Source: Acanthopleura granulata (taxonomy: Eukaryota; Mollusca; Polyplacophora; Chitonida; Chitonidae). From it: DNA of 64,000 nt. The stretch spans positions 10,216,277-10,280,276 of the forward strand of contig JABBOT010000010.1 in assembly GCA_016165875.1 (NCBI GenBank), written 5' to 3'. This document shows positions 24,001 to 36,387 of this stretch, in pieces; the stretch's first letter is position 1, and each line of letters starts with the position of its first letter. A program made the position numbers and the translations under genes. The notes under the pieces were generated by a model, which was not told the origin of the DNA, made no database searches, and saw only the letters and a list, made by a program, of their open reading frames with translations.

Positions 24001-27000
24001 AGTTTACCAGTTAGATAATTATCCTGGTACAATATTAGTTTCCTATTTATTCAGTGTGGAAAACTAATGAGATGCATAATAAGAAAACAATCAATATGGA
24101 ATTATGCTGATCACACAAATGATGCACATTGTTTCCCCATATATACAGATATAATCACAGCCTTCCATCAATACTTTCTCTTACTCCACTAAAGTAACCA
24201 GAGAATCGACTTTTACAAACTAATGCTAGGAAATTAGTTCTGTACACTAGCATAAATAACATTTAGACAACTTTTACACTGAAGAAAACAACTGAATGAA
24301 GTAAGCAACAGAACTCTCCAAGAACAAGTACATGTACAGTTTTTCACCAATGCGGAGTTCAGTTTTCAGATTATATGGGCCATATTTTAAGTACAATGAT
24401 TTTTTAAAATTTACTTCATGATTTTTCAGCAGTAATCTGTGCATCATGTCAGGTTCATATCAATTACATTCCCAATGCATAATATCACATGAATAACTTT
24501 CATGGCGAGTGCCGTTTCGAGTAAAAATATTGCCTTCACAAACCTTAGTCTGATCGCTTATCTGCATTTCTCTTCCCCAAAAATCATTAAAACACTGGTA
24601 CATGTATACATAGATTTGCATGACTGAGATGATTGTTACTTCAGCTATTGTTATCTCCTCTATTATAAAACATATTTGGGCATAAAATAAAAGAGCAGAG
24701 CGGTATCACATCATGGATAAAGTGCAGCCATGGTATTCACCATAAACTTGTGATTACTGCTACACAATGTATTCAGTAACTAAGTCAAATTCTAAGATTT
24801 CTTTCACTGTACATTAAATACACAAACAGGCACAACCCAGCTCTTTTATGTACACTGTTTGATCGCTATACTTTACCAGATTGATCAATATGATATACCA
24901 AACTGGCATACATCTTCTGCTTATCAAAACTTCTAGCTGTTAACAGCATAAAATAAACAATGCCACAAACAGTCAAAAACTGCGCAGTCTTTAAATTCTG
25001 GCCAAAGAAAGGTACTGTGTTGTTTGTTGGCTGACAAATAAAAAAGGGGAATAATTACATTAAGAAGCTTGAGGCCTTCTGCCCTATACACATTCCCTTG
25101 TCTTTATCTTCTATTGTTTTCCTTTCAAACAATAGAAAAAATTATTGACCTACATGTACATATATAATTACATACATATTAATAGTTCAGCTTGATCCAG
25201 GGGTTGGTTTCAGCTTTAAAGACTGTTTGACCCAGATTAACTGGTCTTTTATTTTTGCTGTATTCTTTGTGTTTTACAACAATGAGTACATCAGTCCTGG
25301 ACTTTTCCACCTGGGATCTCGAACAAATCTGCTGGCTTACATGCCCAAAGTCATGTAATCGCATGCTTTAAACAATGAACACGTTTTTCGAGGTTGACAC
25401 AGAAGTCCATTTGGTCACCTATTTACACCTGGAAGGCTTTTCACAGGGGGCTGTTTGGGTAAGAAATGTTTTGACAAAGCAATGGGAATATTTTCACGTC
25501 TGCATACAACTTTGCTCAGTGGGGAGATGTATGCTAAAAACTCGGTCAAATGTGATTCTCTGAAGACAACGTGGATTAATATTCATTTTACATTTCCTGA
25601 AACAATGAAACTAGCCAGGGGAGAGCAGCAGGTGGAAAGAATTGACCTGGGGAAGAAGGAAATAAAACACTTAAGGCCCAGGAACATTAGTTATTCACAG
25701 CAGGGTGTACAACATCCAGGGGGAGACAACCACAGCTGAAAATTACGGGAATGCTCATTCTGGGTCAAATCTCTATATCAAACAAAGCCAGTGGAATTAC
25801 TGGGGGAAATATGGAGAAATAGCTGTAAGATGACAACAAAGGCAGAAAACAGCAGGTAGCTGAGGGCTAAACATGATAAAGAGTTCACACAGAGTTAGCT
25901 GGTCTCAGCTAGGTGACAAGAATCGAGGCAATACATGCTAACCAGCTGTCAATATGGCATCATATCTCAATCTGCTATTACCAGCCCAGATCATACATTA
26001 GTGGTCAGAAGCTGAGAAGTCAAAGAGGGGATGAAAAAACTTCTAATTTTCACTTGGTCCAGCTTGTCAGAGGATGTTTTGTTTTTCTTTTCAGTAGTGG
26101 GTTGGGGGATAAAGTTACATTAGGAAAAATACCTTTTACAAACACTCATTTTTTGCAGTTTTCAGTGTGTATGGGTAAAACTAATAAAACAAGTGTCATC
26201 CATTTTTTTCTCAGTTTTCTTTGGTTCAAATCAGATATCAAATACTCTGAAATAAATAAAGATATTTATACTCTGTCTCAGCCAAAGTATATCAGCTTAT
26301 GAATGTTGGGTGTCTGCAAAATTAATTTCCTCTCAACATACAAACATTCCCCCATTCATGGCAAACAAATTTCACAGATTTCAAATTTTCATAGTTCAAA
26401 GTCAAAAATCCTTAATTCATTGTGTATGACTACATAGTGCAACTACACACAAAGCCACGTTTATGAGTCAGAAGACATAGGCCTTAGGCGACTCTTAACA
26501 AAGACTGAATATAATGTTAAATACATCGAAGTACTCAATGGTATGATCAATGAAACCAAAAATTCTTCAATCAGTATTATGCAACATTCCTTCATGTCAT
26601 GTGCATCACATTTTGCACTTTGACAGATGGCATTAGTGGGACCATACAACACTACCGTCACAGCTTCTCTTTCAATGGGAATCCAGGGTCTACTTGGATT
26701 CCCATAAAAAATTCACATTCAAATTTACTGTTTTATTATAATAAAAAAATGATATTTCAGATCATTAAAATTATGAACATGGAATTCCAAAAATCTGTTC
26801 AGTTTTATATGCTTTCAAATCTTTACTTGGACGAAATTCTTGTGATACTAGGTTTGGACAAGATTCTTGTGGATTCTTGCAAAGATAATCTAAAGAAATC
26901 CATTTAGATTCTGGTAAAAAAAAAGACAAAAGTAAAGCCCTGACCATAATTATTAAAATTTGTCCCCTGTGTTTTAAAAGAACACAGAACTGTCACTGAT

Positions 27001-27644
27001 TGGCTGCCATGTGAGATAGTCCAGTCCAAGTTAGGCTCAATTTTAGTTACTGTAGAATTATTTGGTGATTTTGTGTGACCCTGGTTAAACGTTTTAACCT
27101 AAGATGTCCTAAATCTGCTGTCACCCAGTCAGTGCTGATTCTTTCTCCCTTTAAAGAAGACGCAGTTTAAGCACATTCTTAATTTATCAATTAGTTTTAC
27201 AATGAGAAACTTCTCAAAAGCCTTGCTCCCTTTTTCATTCATACAATCTGTCACACTTTGTGTAGCTGCACTCCAAAACACTTATGTAGACTTCAGCACA
27301 CAGGTACTGTGGTGCCACAGCAGAGAAGGGCTTGATTTTACTCAATCATAACCCTTTTTTGCTTGAACACTGTATGACTCATTAGCAGCATAAGAGTTTT
27401 ATGTTTTAACAGAGAATATCACAAATCCTAAATTAACAAACACGTGATTCTAATTAACTCACATATAGTTTGACAATGGCTTTGACAAAGTGACCCCAAT
27501 CACCACTTTATGCGGTCCAAGTGAATTATGAAGAAATATATCTGTGGTAAAGCATGGTAAATAGTCACATCAGTCAAGTGTGAAATAAAGTTACATTTGG
27601 CATGTCTTGTTACGATGATGGTGACAAAATGATCCTGCAGTATG
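21081..27644. other. AT-rich downstream flank of LYSET, probably partly 3' UTR
   Basis: There is no coding exon, SINE or array here. From about 23 kb to 27.6 kb the sequence is AT-rich and poor in CpG (9 counted by eye in 24001-25200), as is LYSET itself. Several minus-strand AATAAA signals exist, for example the complement of TTTATT at 23529-23534, so a 3' untranslated region of up to about 4 kb is possible. The true cleavage site cannot be chosen from sequence alone. Confidence 0.4.
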
Positions 27645-28082
27645 TCAGGCATCAATGACAACGTGACCATTGAGAACTGTCACAGCTGAGGGACTAGCTT
27701 TAGCAGACACTCTCTCCATGCCACTCAGCTTTGTGTATAATCTCCTGCACTTCATTATCACCATTCCTGGCCAGATAAGGGCCAGGCTTAGTCTAGGTTC
27801 AGATTTTGTACATGCCAGCAACACCCAGAACACCTGCAGATAAGGCAAGAGTAAAATCAAAATCCACATTGTTAATGGTATGTCTGTTATGTGATGGAAA
27901 ACTGAAAACAGTTGTCCAATACCTGAGGCACCCACATTCTGTTTCACATGGTAATTCTCAACATGTTCCAGGGCAAAGGCATTGTATCGTTCACTAATCT
28001 CAAACAAGTAATAAAAAATGCCAAAAGTTGCAGAGAGATAGCCAATGACAGCTAGCCATGCCAATCTCTGACGGAAGTTCAT
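27645..28082 (-). CDS. LYSET: Lysosomal enzyme trafficking factor (LYSET/TMEM251)
   Basis: The 145-residue product starts MNFRQRLAWLAVIGYL, with YNAFALEH about 33 residues in. This agrees with the start of vertebrate LYSET, which I recall as MNFRQR, then an aromatic membrane segment, then YN-LALEH. Hydrophobic segments lie at about residues 8-27 and 70-92, with a shorter one at about 99-110, fitting a small Golgi multi-pass protein. In mammals LYSET holds GlcNAc-1-phosphotransferase in the Golgi, so that lysosomal enzymes receive mannose-6-phosphate and are sorted to lysosomes. The whole coding region is uninterrupted. The length is near the family norm, and the ATG chosen is the one that gives the conserved N-terminus. 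The C-terminal 30 residues show no similarity I can claim. A 5' splice acceptor lies 58 bases upstream of the ATG. ITPK1 starts about 10 kb away, divergently. Confidence 0.93.
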   Translation of the reverse strand: MNFRQRLAWLAVIGYLSATFGIFYYLFEISERYNAFALEHVENYHVKQNVGASGIGQLFSVFHHITDIPLTMWILILLLPYLQVFWVLLACTKSEPRLSLALIWPGMVIMKCRRLYTKLSGMERVSAKASPSAVTVLNGHVVIDA

Positions 28083-28140
28083 TCTTCATCAAGTTCACTT
28101 CAGAATTCAACACAGACAGGACTCACTGGACAGGTGAAAT
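28083..28140 (-). other. LYSET: LYSET 5' leader part of coding exon, with splice acceptor at 28141
   Basis: On the minus strand TTTATTAAATTGCAG ends at 28141 and is followed by ATTTCACCTG, a good acceptor, with 58 untranslated bases before the ATG. This implies at least one upstream non-coding exon. A possible one ends at 29566 (ACAAG then GTGAAA) in a CpG-normal stretch at 29560-29720, but this is a guess. Confidence 0.6.
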
Positions 28141-28282
28141 CTGCAATTTAATAAAGACACACCAATGTAGTTACATGAATTTAACTGGTGTTGAACTTTC
28201 TCAAGAACATTTTCGTTTTCATACATGACAAAGTCATCTAGCATCGAGCCTGAATATCAACTTTTGCACAGTGCCTGTCATG

Positions 28283-28527
28283 TGATTTATTTACCTGACT
28301 TGTGTTTTACGCCGTACTCAAGAATATTTCACTTACATGACAACAGTCAGCATTATGGTGAAAGAAAAGCGGGTAGAGCTCGGGGGAAACCCACTGCCAT
28401 TCGCAGGTTGCTGGCGGACCTTCCCCCATACAGCGGGAGAGGAAGCCAAAATGAGCTGGACTTGAACTCACAGCAACCGCATTGGTGGGAGGCTTCTGGG
28501 TCTCTATGCTGATCAGCTAATTAGTGT
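28283..28527 (-). mobile_element. tRNA-derived SINE, family B, near full length
   Basis: The plus strand reads TTTATTTACCTGACTTGTG, TTTTACGCCGTACTCAAGAA, ATTTCACTTACATGACAAC, GGTTGCTGGCGGACCTTCCC, GGACTTGAACTCACAGCAAC, CGCATTGGTGGGAGGCTTC. It ends in a decayed head (CTGATCAGCTAATTAG). It is inserted in what should be the 5' intron of LYSET. A 95-codon frame over it is an artefact of the repeat. Confidence 0.9.
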
Positions 28528-28867
28528 TAGTCAAATCTTGTGTATGGCACTAACTATTCCTCACAATGGTACCAACAGATTTGTTTTTTGAGCTGATCAC
28601 GTAGTACTAGTAGTGCTACTACTGGTACCACCTGATCAAATCTTTTCGTGGCACTGATATAATCATGGAAATCACATACAATGCGAATTTAAGCACAATT
28701 AAACTCCATAAAACTTCATCCACAACCGATTTTTCTTCACTGTGCAGACGCTTCAGTATCGATGGGCAATTGCTCTGTGTACTTTTAACTTTATTTTTTA
28801 TGCTGATGCAATCTGTATTCTAGTGCACAAAACTTTAATACCATGAAAACCATGGTGTTCGTCTGGT

Positions 28868-29453
28868 TAGTCCAATTAGATGGACTCAGGGTGTTATTTT
28901 AAAATTCTAACATTTATCGCAACCCTGAGCTCATCACCCGTCCTAAAAAAAATCGCTGCTGAACTCGAAGTTGATGTAACTGCTTTTGATGAGGTCAGTG
29001 CTCGTGTTACACAAACTTGTACCTATATTTAAACTGAATATACAGAACAAAAACTTTTATGCCCTTTTCGGTTGTATTGTGAAGATTTGTATTGCAACCT
29101 ACAAACTGCAATGAAAACATCAGAACTCTTACAGTTACAATTCAGGACCAAGAATAGGTTACGAGACTTTTCAAAATGGCTGCCAACGGTGAGGCGTTTG
29201 GTAGGTTTGAAGTTCTAACAGCTAATATGACCAGTTAGTCAACCAGCTTCATCAGTAGAGGTAGTGAATTAATAACACAGATTAGAGATTCAACCGCAAA
29301 ATGCCACAGAAATAGGCAAAATGGTGAGTTGGAGTGCCACTTATGCCGAGTTCGAAGATCTGCGGCAATATTTTTGAGTACGAGTGATGGACTCAGGGTT
29401 GCGATGAATGTCAGAATTTTAAAATATCACCCTGAGTTCGTTTAGATGGACTA
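28868..29453. mobile_element. 586-bp element with about 100-bp terminal inverted repeats
   Basis: The left arm (28868 to about 28973) and the complement of the right arm (about 29340-29453) both read TAGTCCA, then ACTCAGGGTG, ATTTTAAAATTCT, TCGCAACCCTGAG and a distal GAACTCG region, at roughly 80% identity. Both ends lie at a TA dinucleotide (TTA before GTCC, GGAC before TAT), which fits a TA target duplication as in Tc1/mariner-type MITEs. No transposase frame is inside. Each arm also folds on itself through CTCAGGGT and ACCCTGAG. It probably lies in the LYSET 5' intron. Confidence 0.8.
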
Positions 29454-31540
29454 TTGCCTGGTTTATCATTATGTCATAACAACATCTACAACAACAACTT
29501 GCCAAAACGACCTCGTTAGAGCCGCCTTACTGATATAACTAAATTTACCGATGTTAGCATTTCACCTTGTACATGAAACCATGTTATCAACGGCCAAAGT
29601 GTGCGATAGTTCAGCATGACGGGACTGAAATCCAGTTAAAACCAATACTCTGTAGTGTCACGGCGACACTGTTCCTCCATTTTATTTTTGCGGTTGCATA
29701 TAAATTCAGCATCGTCACATAGACATGAAGCACCAGAAAAGTAGGAAGTCCGTCAGGATAAAACGGCGTGATTTCCTTCAAATGAACACCAACATTTGAA
29801 TGACATTCCAGAAAATTGCTTGTGTGAATTAGAACATATGACAGGACTTATGAAAAACACAAATGAACCCGGACTTTGTTCACTAAACACTCTGTTGAAG
29901 TCCAGCATCCATGCCTTTCTGTCAGCTGACACAAAGCGTCTTATAGTAAGTATGTATAATCTTCACGTTGGATTGCCCTCGACCAGGCTTCTGCCTGGAC
30001 GTATGTGTTTACTGTGTATGTACACTACGCATATTTACAAGCACATATATCTCTTTAAAGCAGTAGGGTACATTTTCTCCCGCGTTTGACAGTTCCGACG
30101 GTATAACTTGAGCACATGGACTATTTATATGTTTCATACAGGTATAGCTCCCTTCGCTCCCTCCACCCTATATAGTCTCTAGAACTTTTAAGATGCCTGC
30201 ATACTTTTTCCCACTTTGGGGACATCTAATTACAAAAGAGCAATATACGAAGCCCCTCTGTTTAGCCTGTAGTGCGAACTCAAGCAAACATTCAAATACG
30301 AATATGGTCCATATAATATGAGGGACAAAGTGCCTATTGCTGTTCTCCTGACGTTCCGATTTGTTCAAGTGACTTCATTTTGATGGATTCATCTATGTTA
30401 CAGGGTCGCCTAGGAGTGTTTTTTTTAAAGTTTGCAAAAAATAATTATCAGAACTTTAGTATTGGCATCGCAAACTTTGTTTAGGCCTTTATCTCTTTCA
30501 TTCTAGAGGTGCATTTTTTACGGACAAAACTTAAAATACAACATATGTAGGTGCCTTTATATCCATAGTTTTAGACAGTGGCAAGGTGTTGGTATGATTG
30601 AAATACTGCCAGTGTGGTGTCAGACCCCAAACATTTACGCTGAACATGGAAATGGGTTTGCTTTTTGAGCCATCGTGCGCAGGACAGATCCAAATTAGGC
30701 TGATTTTAGTCCGTTCTCAAATCGTGCTTTCGTCTGAATTCATTCACGGGTTATTTTTATTGATGTATTTTCCTAATCAACAGACGAGAAGACCAGGTTA
30801 CAGGCGTTAGGCCTAATGCCGACATCATGTGTTGACCCACCCCGCGGATAGCCCCGCTGACTCATTCAAACGCAACTTCATTTTGGTCACCTTTTGTACA
30901 AACATGAAAGTCACTAATCTCTCTTGTGTTTATGGAATACTTTGACAACTAACAAAAAACAAACACGATTAACGGCATCTTTCTGTCGTGTTATTGTATC
31001 AAGTTGCCGAATTCTAGAAAAGATTAATTACTTGAATACAAAAGACATGAGTAAGCTCCAAGCAAGACTCCCTTTTATATACCGGTATACATGCATATCC
31101 TACATTGGAGCGCTATGTATACATAATATTACCATATTTGGTAAGTTGTGCGTTTATATGCATACTTCAAATTAAAAACTACGTGCTTTCTATGTAATGG
31201 CTAACGTTAATTGTACTGAAACAAAGCAGTGTTAAGAAACTTTAATCTACATGCCGGTTTTTAAGCTGAAATTAGCATGCCGTATAATTAAAATAGCTCT
31301 GGCGTGAGAACATAATTTCAGTACATTGTCTCCTTAAGGTTCAGCATACGAACCATGGTTTATTAACCTATACTTTATTTCATATACTTCTGACCATCTT
31401 GTATTCCTTTACATAAGATGCATACTTTTATCGAGTGCTAGAAACTAGCCAACTATATACACATATATTTTTCTTACGATGACCCATATATAAGACATTT
31501 ACCGATTTTATGTTTAACTTTTTCTTTGGCTTCCTCACTG
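29454..31540. other. Intergenic or LYSET promoter flank, no gene recognised
   Basis: CpG content returns to normal at about 29.5 kb (about 23 CpG by eye in 29521-30120), against the low level over LYSET. This fits an unmethylated promoter near 29.5-29.8 kb. No coding exon was found on either strand. Confidence 0.4.
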
Positions 31541-31549
31541 CTGGTTGAA

Positions 31550-31640
31550 AACAGTTCTCCTCCAGGTGAAAACGCTTTTATCTAGGCGAGAACACTTTTA
31601 TCTGGGTGAAAGCTGTTTTCACACAGGTGAAAACCAAAGA
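31550..31640 (+). repeat. 20-bp tandem repeat, about 4 copies
   Basis: Units of the form AGGTGAAAACGCTTTTATCT (AGGCGAGAACACTTTTATCT, GGGTGAAAGCTGTTTTCAC), diverged from each other. Confidence 0.7.
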
Positions 31641-32570
31641 ATAAGATTTAAAAATGTCGTATATGGATTATTCCGTTATAATTCATGTTTTCTCCCTCCT
31701 TTGTCCGTATATGTTTATATATTGCATTATATAAATGTCAGCAAGACACTCGACATTGTATCGGAACACCTCTTGACAATAGAACAGTTGCTCGATACTC
31801 ACATCCCCAGAAAGGAAATATTTTCTGAAACATGCAATTAGTTCCATCTTCATTGCAATTATCAACCAATAATTGTAAGTGACACTACAATTAATTATAT
31901 TGAAAGGATCCCACTGTCCAATCCATAGGCCTATAGTCAGAAACCCACAAGCACATTTACGTACGGTACGGCACGATCTTTTTCTTGTTTGTTTTTTAAT
32001 GCATTATTTAATGTATTTTCTTCTTACCCTCCCCGACCCACCAAATCAAACCAATTCTATTTTACAAACTTGTCTAAAATGTGTCTTGAAATTCTCCATC
32101 CAATCTAAAAACCCTTCAGAAAAAATGCAATAACAAACCCACATACTATTATTTCTTCGAGATGCATAAACTATTTGATTATATTTATATAAACCTATCA
32201 CCCAAATGAGGGATCCTCGTGTAGAAACCTATTATCAAAAAAGACAGCCTGGCGGGACACTAATACTTGCTCTTCTGTTGGCCAAATGTAAGTGGACCAA
32301 TGACTCGCAAACAGATCTTCCCAAAGAATGCAAAATCTGAATAGTGAGACATGTATATGTAAACCGAAACGAGCTCTTCTAAAAACATACCAGTTAATCC
32401 CCATCAATTGTTTACTCGCTTTGCTTGAAACCTCTCAGGAAACTAACATAGCGTATATCTAGAAACCCACCACCCAGCCCGGATACTTTCCTAGAAATCC
32501 ACGCATTAGCCACCTGCAATATTTCTAGAAAACCGCCCTCTAATCAATTCTGTCAAACTCGTAAATAAAA
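31641..32570. other. Non-coding, nothing recognised
   Basis: AT-rich sequence with no repeat family or exon that I can support. Confidence 0.4.
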
Positions 32571-32578
32571 CACAGGTC

Positions 32579-32706
32579 AAATCGATGACTGTCCCAAATA
32601 CTGGTCAAATAGATGACTGTCCCAAATACTGGTCAAATAGATGACTGTCCCAAATATTGGTCAAATAGATGACTGTCCCAAATATTGGTCAAATGGATGA
32701 CTTTCC
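32579..32706 (+). repeat. 28-bp tandem repeat, about 4.5 copies
   Basis: The unit GACTGTCCCAAATA-TGGTCAAATAGAT repeats with exact 28-base spacing (for example 32587 and 32615). Copies differ at one or two positions; the last (GACTTTCCCGAAAAG) is decayed. Confidence 0.92.
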
Positions 32707-34250
32707 CGAAAAGTGACTGATTTTGTATAATAAATCAATTGTCCTCCATACACGAGAAGAATTTTTTCTATGACAATAACGCTAGAAATTTGATCCTATG
32801 TATATATTGGAGACCACAGAGGAATTTCCGATGTCATTGTGTAGGCAAATAAAACTGCATAATAAACTTCCATTCCGAAATAGTTTGAATTTGCAATTTT
32901 ACATACATACCTCAATGGTATATCTGCCTGATGACCGCATGAAGGTTTTGTGATTAGGGGTTGTTTGGCGAACTCTTACTGTGAAACCATTATGTCAGAT
33001 TTGAAAAAAATTCAAAAGTGAAAAAAGCCAAAATGATGATCACATTTTGAACTTTACATAAGGACTTGCCGTAACCTTTTGTTTGTATTTTTCGTCTGCT
33101 TTCCGTGGGCCGTTTGTCCCTGGTTATATCGTATACTCGGCTGAATGTGGCGCGGTGGACATGTCGGACCCTCGCTCACACAAATGCGCTGGATTAACAC
33201 CGAGCTTCGCCCTGAAATGTATGACGGAATAAGTATGGCTCAACGCCAACTCGGCAATATTTCAGCCACATTGTGGCGACAGAAATGTAAGGCATTGGTT
33301 TGATTCTATATATGACTATGGAAAGGTGAGAAATCTTAATAACTTTTACATCTTAGATAATAAATATTTAAATATCTTAAGGTCAAATAGCACACTTTAT
33401 TGAAACCGATATGTTTTCAGTTTTCAATGAATAATTAAAGGTCCTCCGGATAAGCGTGTTTAGACCATTTATTTATTTCTGCACAAACTTTAAAACTTGT
33501 CTATTTACCTGTAAGTGATAAAGGTCAAAAGCTTGTGATAAATAATTGTATTTTTATTCAGCATTACAAAAGGTATCAAAATCCCACCCACACGAGTCGA
33601 ACTACTGTAACAGCCGTATACGATTAACTATGATTTTAATGCTTTTTCTTTGCTAATCAGCGAAATACATCACGAATCCGCAGCGTTATGTCCCACATTT
33701 ATGTACCTAATGACACTCTAAAACCACAGTTAAAAAAAAACATTGTAAACATTCATTAAAATCATATTTGAAAAACCCTTTCAAATAATTCGTACCTTAT
33801 TAATGGTGGCTTGTTTCTTTAACTGAAAAAAAATGTAGGAAGTTCAAATCACCCCAGCCTCTAATCTGCAAAGTACCTTCGCTGACAACAAGCGTCTGGG
33901 CCTTGGACATGTCATGAGATCGAATCCAGTTCTTGCTGCGACAGCTACAACTTTTAATTAGGAAGATTGTTGTGCAAGCAGCGGTCTGCATGGCCAGTCT
34001 CTCCCACCCATAAACCTTCACCAGTGAAGTATTATTGAGTGTATATGGTCATATATGCACCGTCAAAATACATATGTATGGTTTACAATTGTACATGTGC
34101 GCTGTGCTTTGAAAGTCTTTGTCAGAGATTTCAGAAGTTGGCGAATTTGTTACCTTTGTTACGTTCGTATATGCAATAAGATCCCGATACCACAGGAGAC
34201 AATGGAAAGAATATAAGAATCCAAAGCACATGCATGTGTCAGCTGAACGG
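32707..34250. other. Non-coding, one old dispersed-repeat fragment
   Basis: No exon was recognised. Apart from the fragment at 33150-33295 the sequence is AT-rich and without repeats. A minus-strand open frame at 33800-34021 shows no domain. Confidence 0.4.
33150..33295 (+). repeat. Fragment of a dispersed repeat with the CGGCAATATTTCAGCC motif
   Basis: TCGGACCCTCGCTCAC, ATTAACACCGAGCTTCG, and CTCGGCAATATTTCAGCCAC followed by GTGGCGACAGAAA. From memory, a very similar end (GGCAATATTTCAGCCATATGG) is common in interspersed repeats of molluscs. Only one copy is in this window, so family assignment rests on recollection. Confidence 0.45.
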
Positions 34251-34256
34251 ATACAA

Positions 34257-34412
34257 CAAGAACCTGATCGAACCACATCTGTCATGGGGCCGAGCAGAAA
34301 CAACAAGAATCTGAACCACATCTGTCATGGGGCCGAGCAGAAACAACAAGAATCTGAACCACATCTGTCATGGGGCCGAGCAGAAACAACAAGAATCTGA
34401 ACCACACCTGAT
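34257..34412 (+). repeat. 43-bp tandem repeat, 3.3 identical copies
   Basis: GAACCACATCTGTCATGGGG plus CCGAGCAGAAACAACAAGAA plus TCT, starting at 34270, 34313 and 34356, with a partial fourth copy from 34399. The three full copies are identical, which makes this the youngest array in the window. Open frames on both strands (34119-34400 plus, 34282-34500 minus) are products of the array. Confidence 0.95.
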
Positions 34413-34984
34413 AACTTATGATGATATGAGACCCCCACCCCCCACCCCTCCAAAGAACCTCTTCATTTTCCTTGCGAGGAACACTAACAAGTGAGTGCAT
34501 AATATATATATACTATAGATACACCATTCCTATATCTATATCCCCATTCACTATATTCTGTTTTCTGATGTCCTATATTTTTCACTCCCGTGTACAGGTT
34601 ACCTAAAGGTAAGAGGTTTTTCTCCACGACTGCCTTACTCCGCGGAACCTTTAAGAGACGAGTTAGCAGTGAGGTTGCACTGTTACGACGCGCCTTAACC
34701 TACACCCGAATGAATCGCTAGGAAACATGCACACAGCTGATGTCAACTGCTCCACGAGTCCCCAGTACAAGATCAGAGAGCTGTTACTGCTGCCGTAAGT
34801 CCCGCCTAGCCCCAAGTACAGAAAGGTCATCAGAATGCAGTGACAAACAGTTTCTTTTATTTTTGTAGTTCTAATTCTGTACTCTTGGGCACATGGAAAC
34901 GAGAAAGTGCGGCAGTTTTAGAACTGTTCAATTAACGCGTCATTAATGTAAAGAGTACATTCTTGCAACGGTTTTTAAGAGTAA

Positions 34985-35125
34985 ACGCCCAACGAGCAGT
35001 TATAGGACTGGGCGATCCATGGGCAGTTATAGGACTGAGCGATCCGTGGGCAGTTATAGGACTGAGCGCAGTTATAGGATTGAGGGCAGTTATAGGACAG
35101 AGCGATCCGTGGGCAGTTATAAGGA
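34985..35125 (+). repeat. 28-bp tandem repeat with shortened units
   Basis: GGGCAGTTATAGGACTGAGC plus GATCCGT repeats about five times. Two of the units lack the GATCCGTGG part. Frames on both strands are open for about 65-87 codons because of the repetition. Confidence 0.88.
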
Positions 35126-35365
35126 ATAAACTTTTGCAACAGTTCAAAAAGAGTAAAATCTCGAGACATTTAAGAAGGGTAAAATCTCGCAACACTTACA
35201 TAAAGTAAACTCTTTCGCAACAGTTATGAAGGTCTAACTTTTGTAACAGTTCATATTAAGAATAAAATTCTCGCAATAGTTATGAAAAGCAAACTCTCCC
35301 AAGAGTTATAACGCGTAATACAGTTTTAAGAGCAAACTCTCGCAAGAGTTGTGAAGGCTGAACTA
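35126..35365 (+). repeat. Degenerate ~30-bp tandem repeat
   Basis: Diverged copies of a unit around CTCGCAACAGTTATGAAGGGTAAAA, immediately after the 28-bp array. The shared CAGTTATA/CAGTTATGA core suggests that the two arrays have a common origin. Confidence 0.65.
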
Positions 35366-36300
35366 CCACATCAGGAATACGCTTATGCGAATAGGCCTAT
35401 ATATAGGCCTACAAATTCTACCTTTCGCTTTCAGCTGTATTCCGCACTGGAATGAACTCCCCTGGTGTGCTCACACTTATTTTACCTTTCCTCTGTTTTT
35501 CGCGCTACAATGAACTCGGGTGGAAAATGATAATGTAGGCGAATCCCCCTGATTGTGTTTATCAACGAAATCTTATGGATATGTTACCGAGTGACATTGT
35601 GCAAGAAAATCCCGCTTTTACCCATCCTAAAGTCGAACGAGATCTGCCATATGTAGCATTGGTTTAGCAGACGTTGTATTATAGATATGAAGATTAGTCT
35701 GTGAATTAGGGATATGATAACGAAATATAAGAGGAAAAAAGGATCAACAAAATTTCTGACAATTCGTGCGAATGGTGCTAAATATTGCATGCAGTATATA
35801 TTTACATGTACGAATGAACAGTTTTCTATTCACTGGGCCGAAACTTTTCATTCATTAATTGTGTACAGATGATATGACATATTGTACAGGTCTACTTACG
35901 TGGCTGCGTATTAATTCGTACACACTGGTACCGCGGGAAGCGGTTTATCCAAATAATCTATTCAGTAAGTCATAAATCTATAGCCCATATTGGAAACACT
36001 CTACTAAGTTTGCAGTGGGCATGTAAATATGTAGCATTTGATTTCGGTATGCATTACCAGCGAACGTGTGAAAGGGAGAGAAAATCTACAACATCATACA
36101 AACTGTGTTTATTAAGTTTTAAAAAAAAGAAAAAAAAACCCTTGAAATGATTATTTCACAAACTAGAAAACTTAATTGGCTGTTCTCTTCCTCAAGAATA
36201 ACGCATCCTACAAGAAGAGCATATACTTGGTGTATTCGTGAGATTTTTACGTGGACGGTTTAGCCTGTTAATGTATATATCTCGATGTCCAGTTGTATGA
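35366..36300. other. Non-coding, nothing recognised
   Basis: No exon or repeat family beyond an A-rich run at about 36121-36138. Confidence 0.4.
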
Positions 36301-36387
36301 CAGTCTGTGTGTCTGTCTGCTTGGTCGTCTATATGTAGACATGCCTGCCATGCAATTAACCGACCGTCTTGTATATGTGTATGGACC
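36301..36387 (+). repeat. Left remnant of the 33-bp minisatellite
   Basis: CTGTCTGCTTGGTCGTCTATATGTAGACATGCCTGCC and GACCGTCTTGTATATGTG, written here in part, match the 33-bp unit of the array that resumes at 36650. It is cut off by the SINE that begins at 36388. Confidence 0.7.

Noticed and set aside
29176..29238. Short frame starting MAANGEAFG with a following GTAGGT, considered as a first exon of a neighbour such as GON7 or UBR7
   Set aside because: It lies inside the inverted-repeat element at 28868-29453 and the residues do not match what I recall of either protein. I found neither gene elsewhere in the window.
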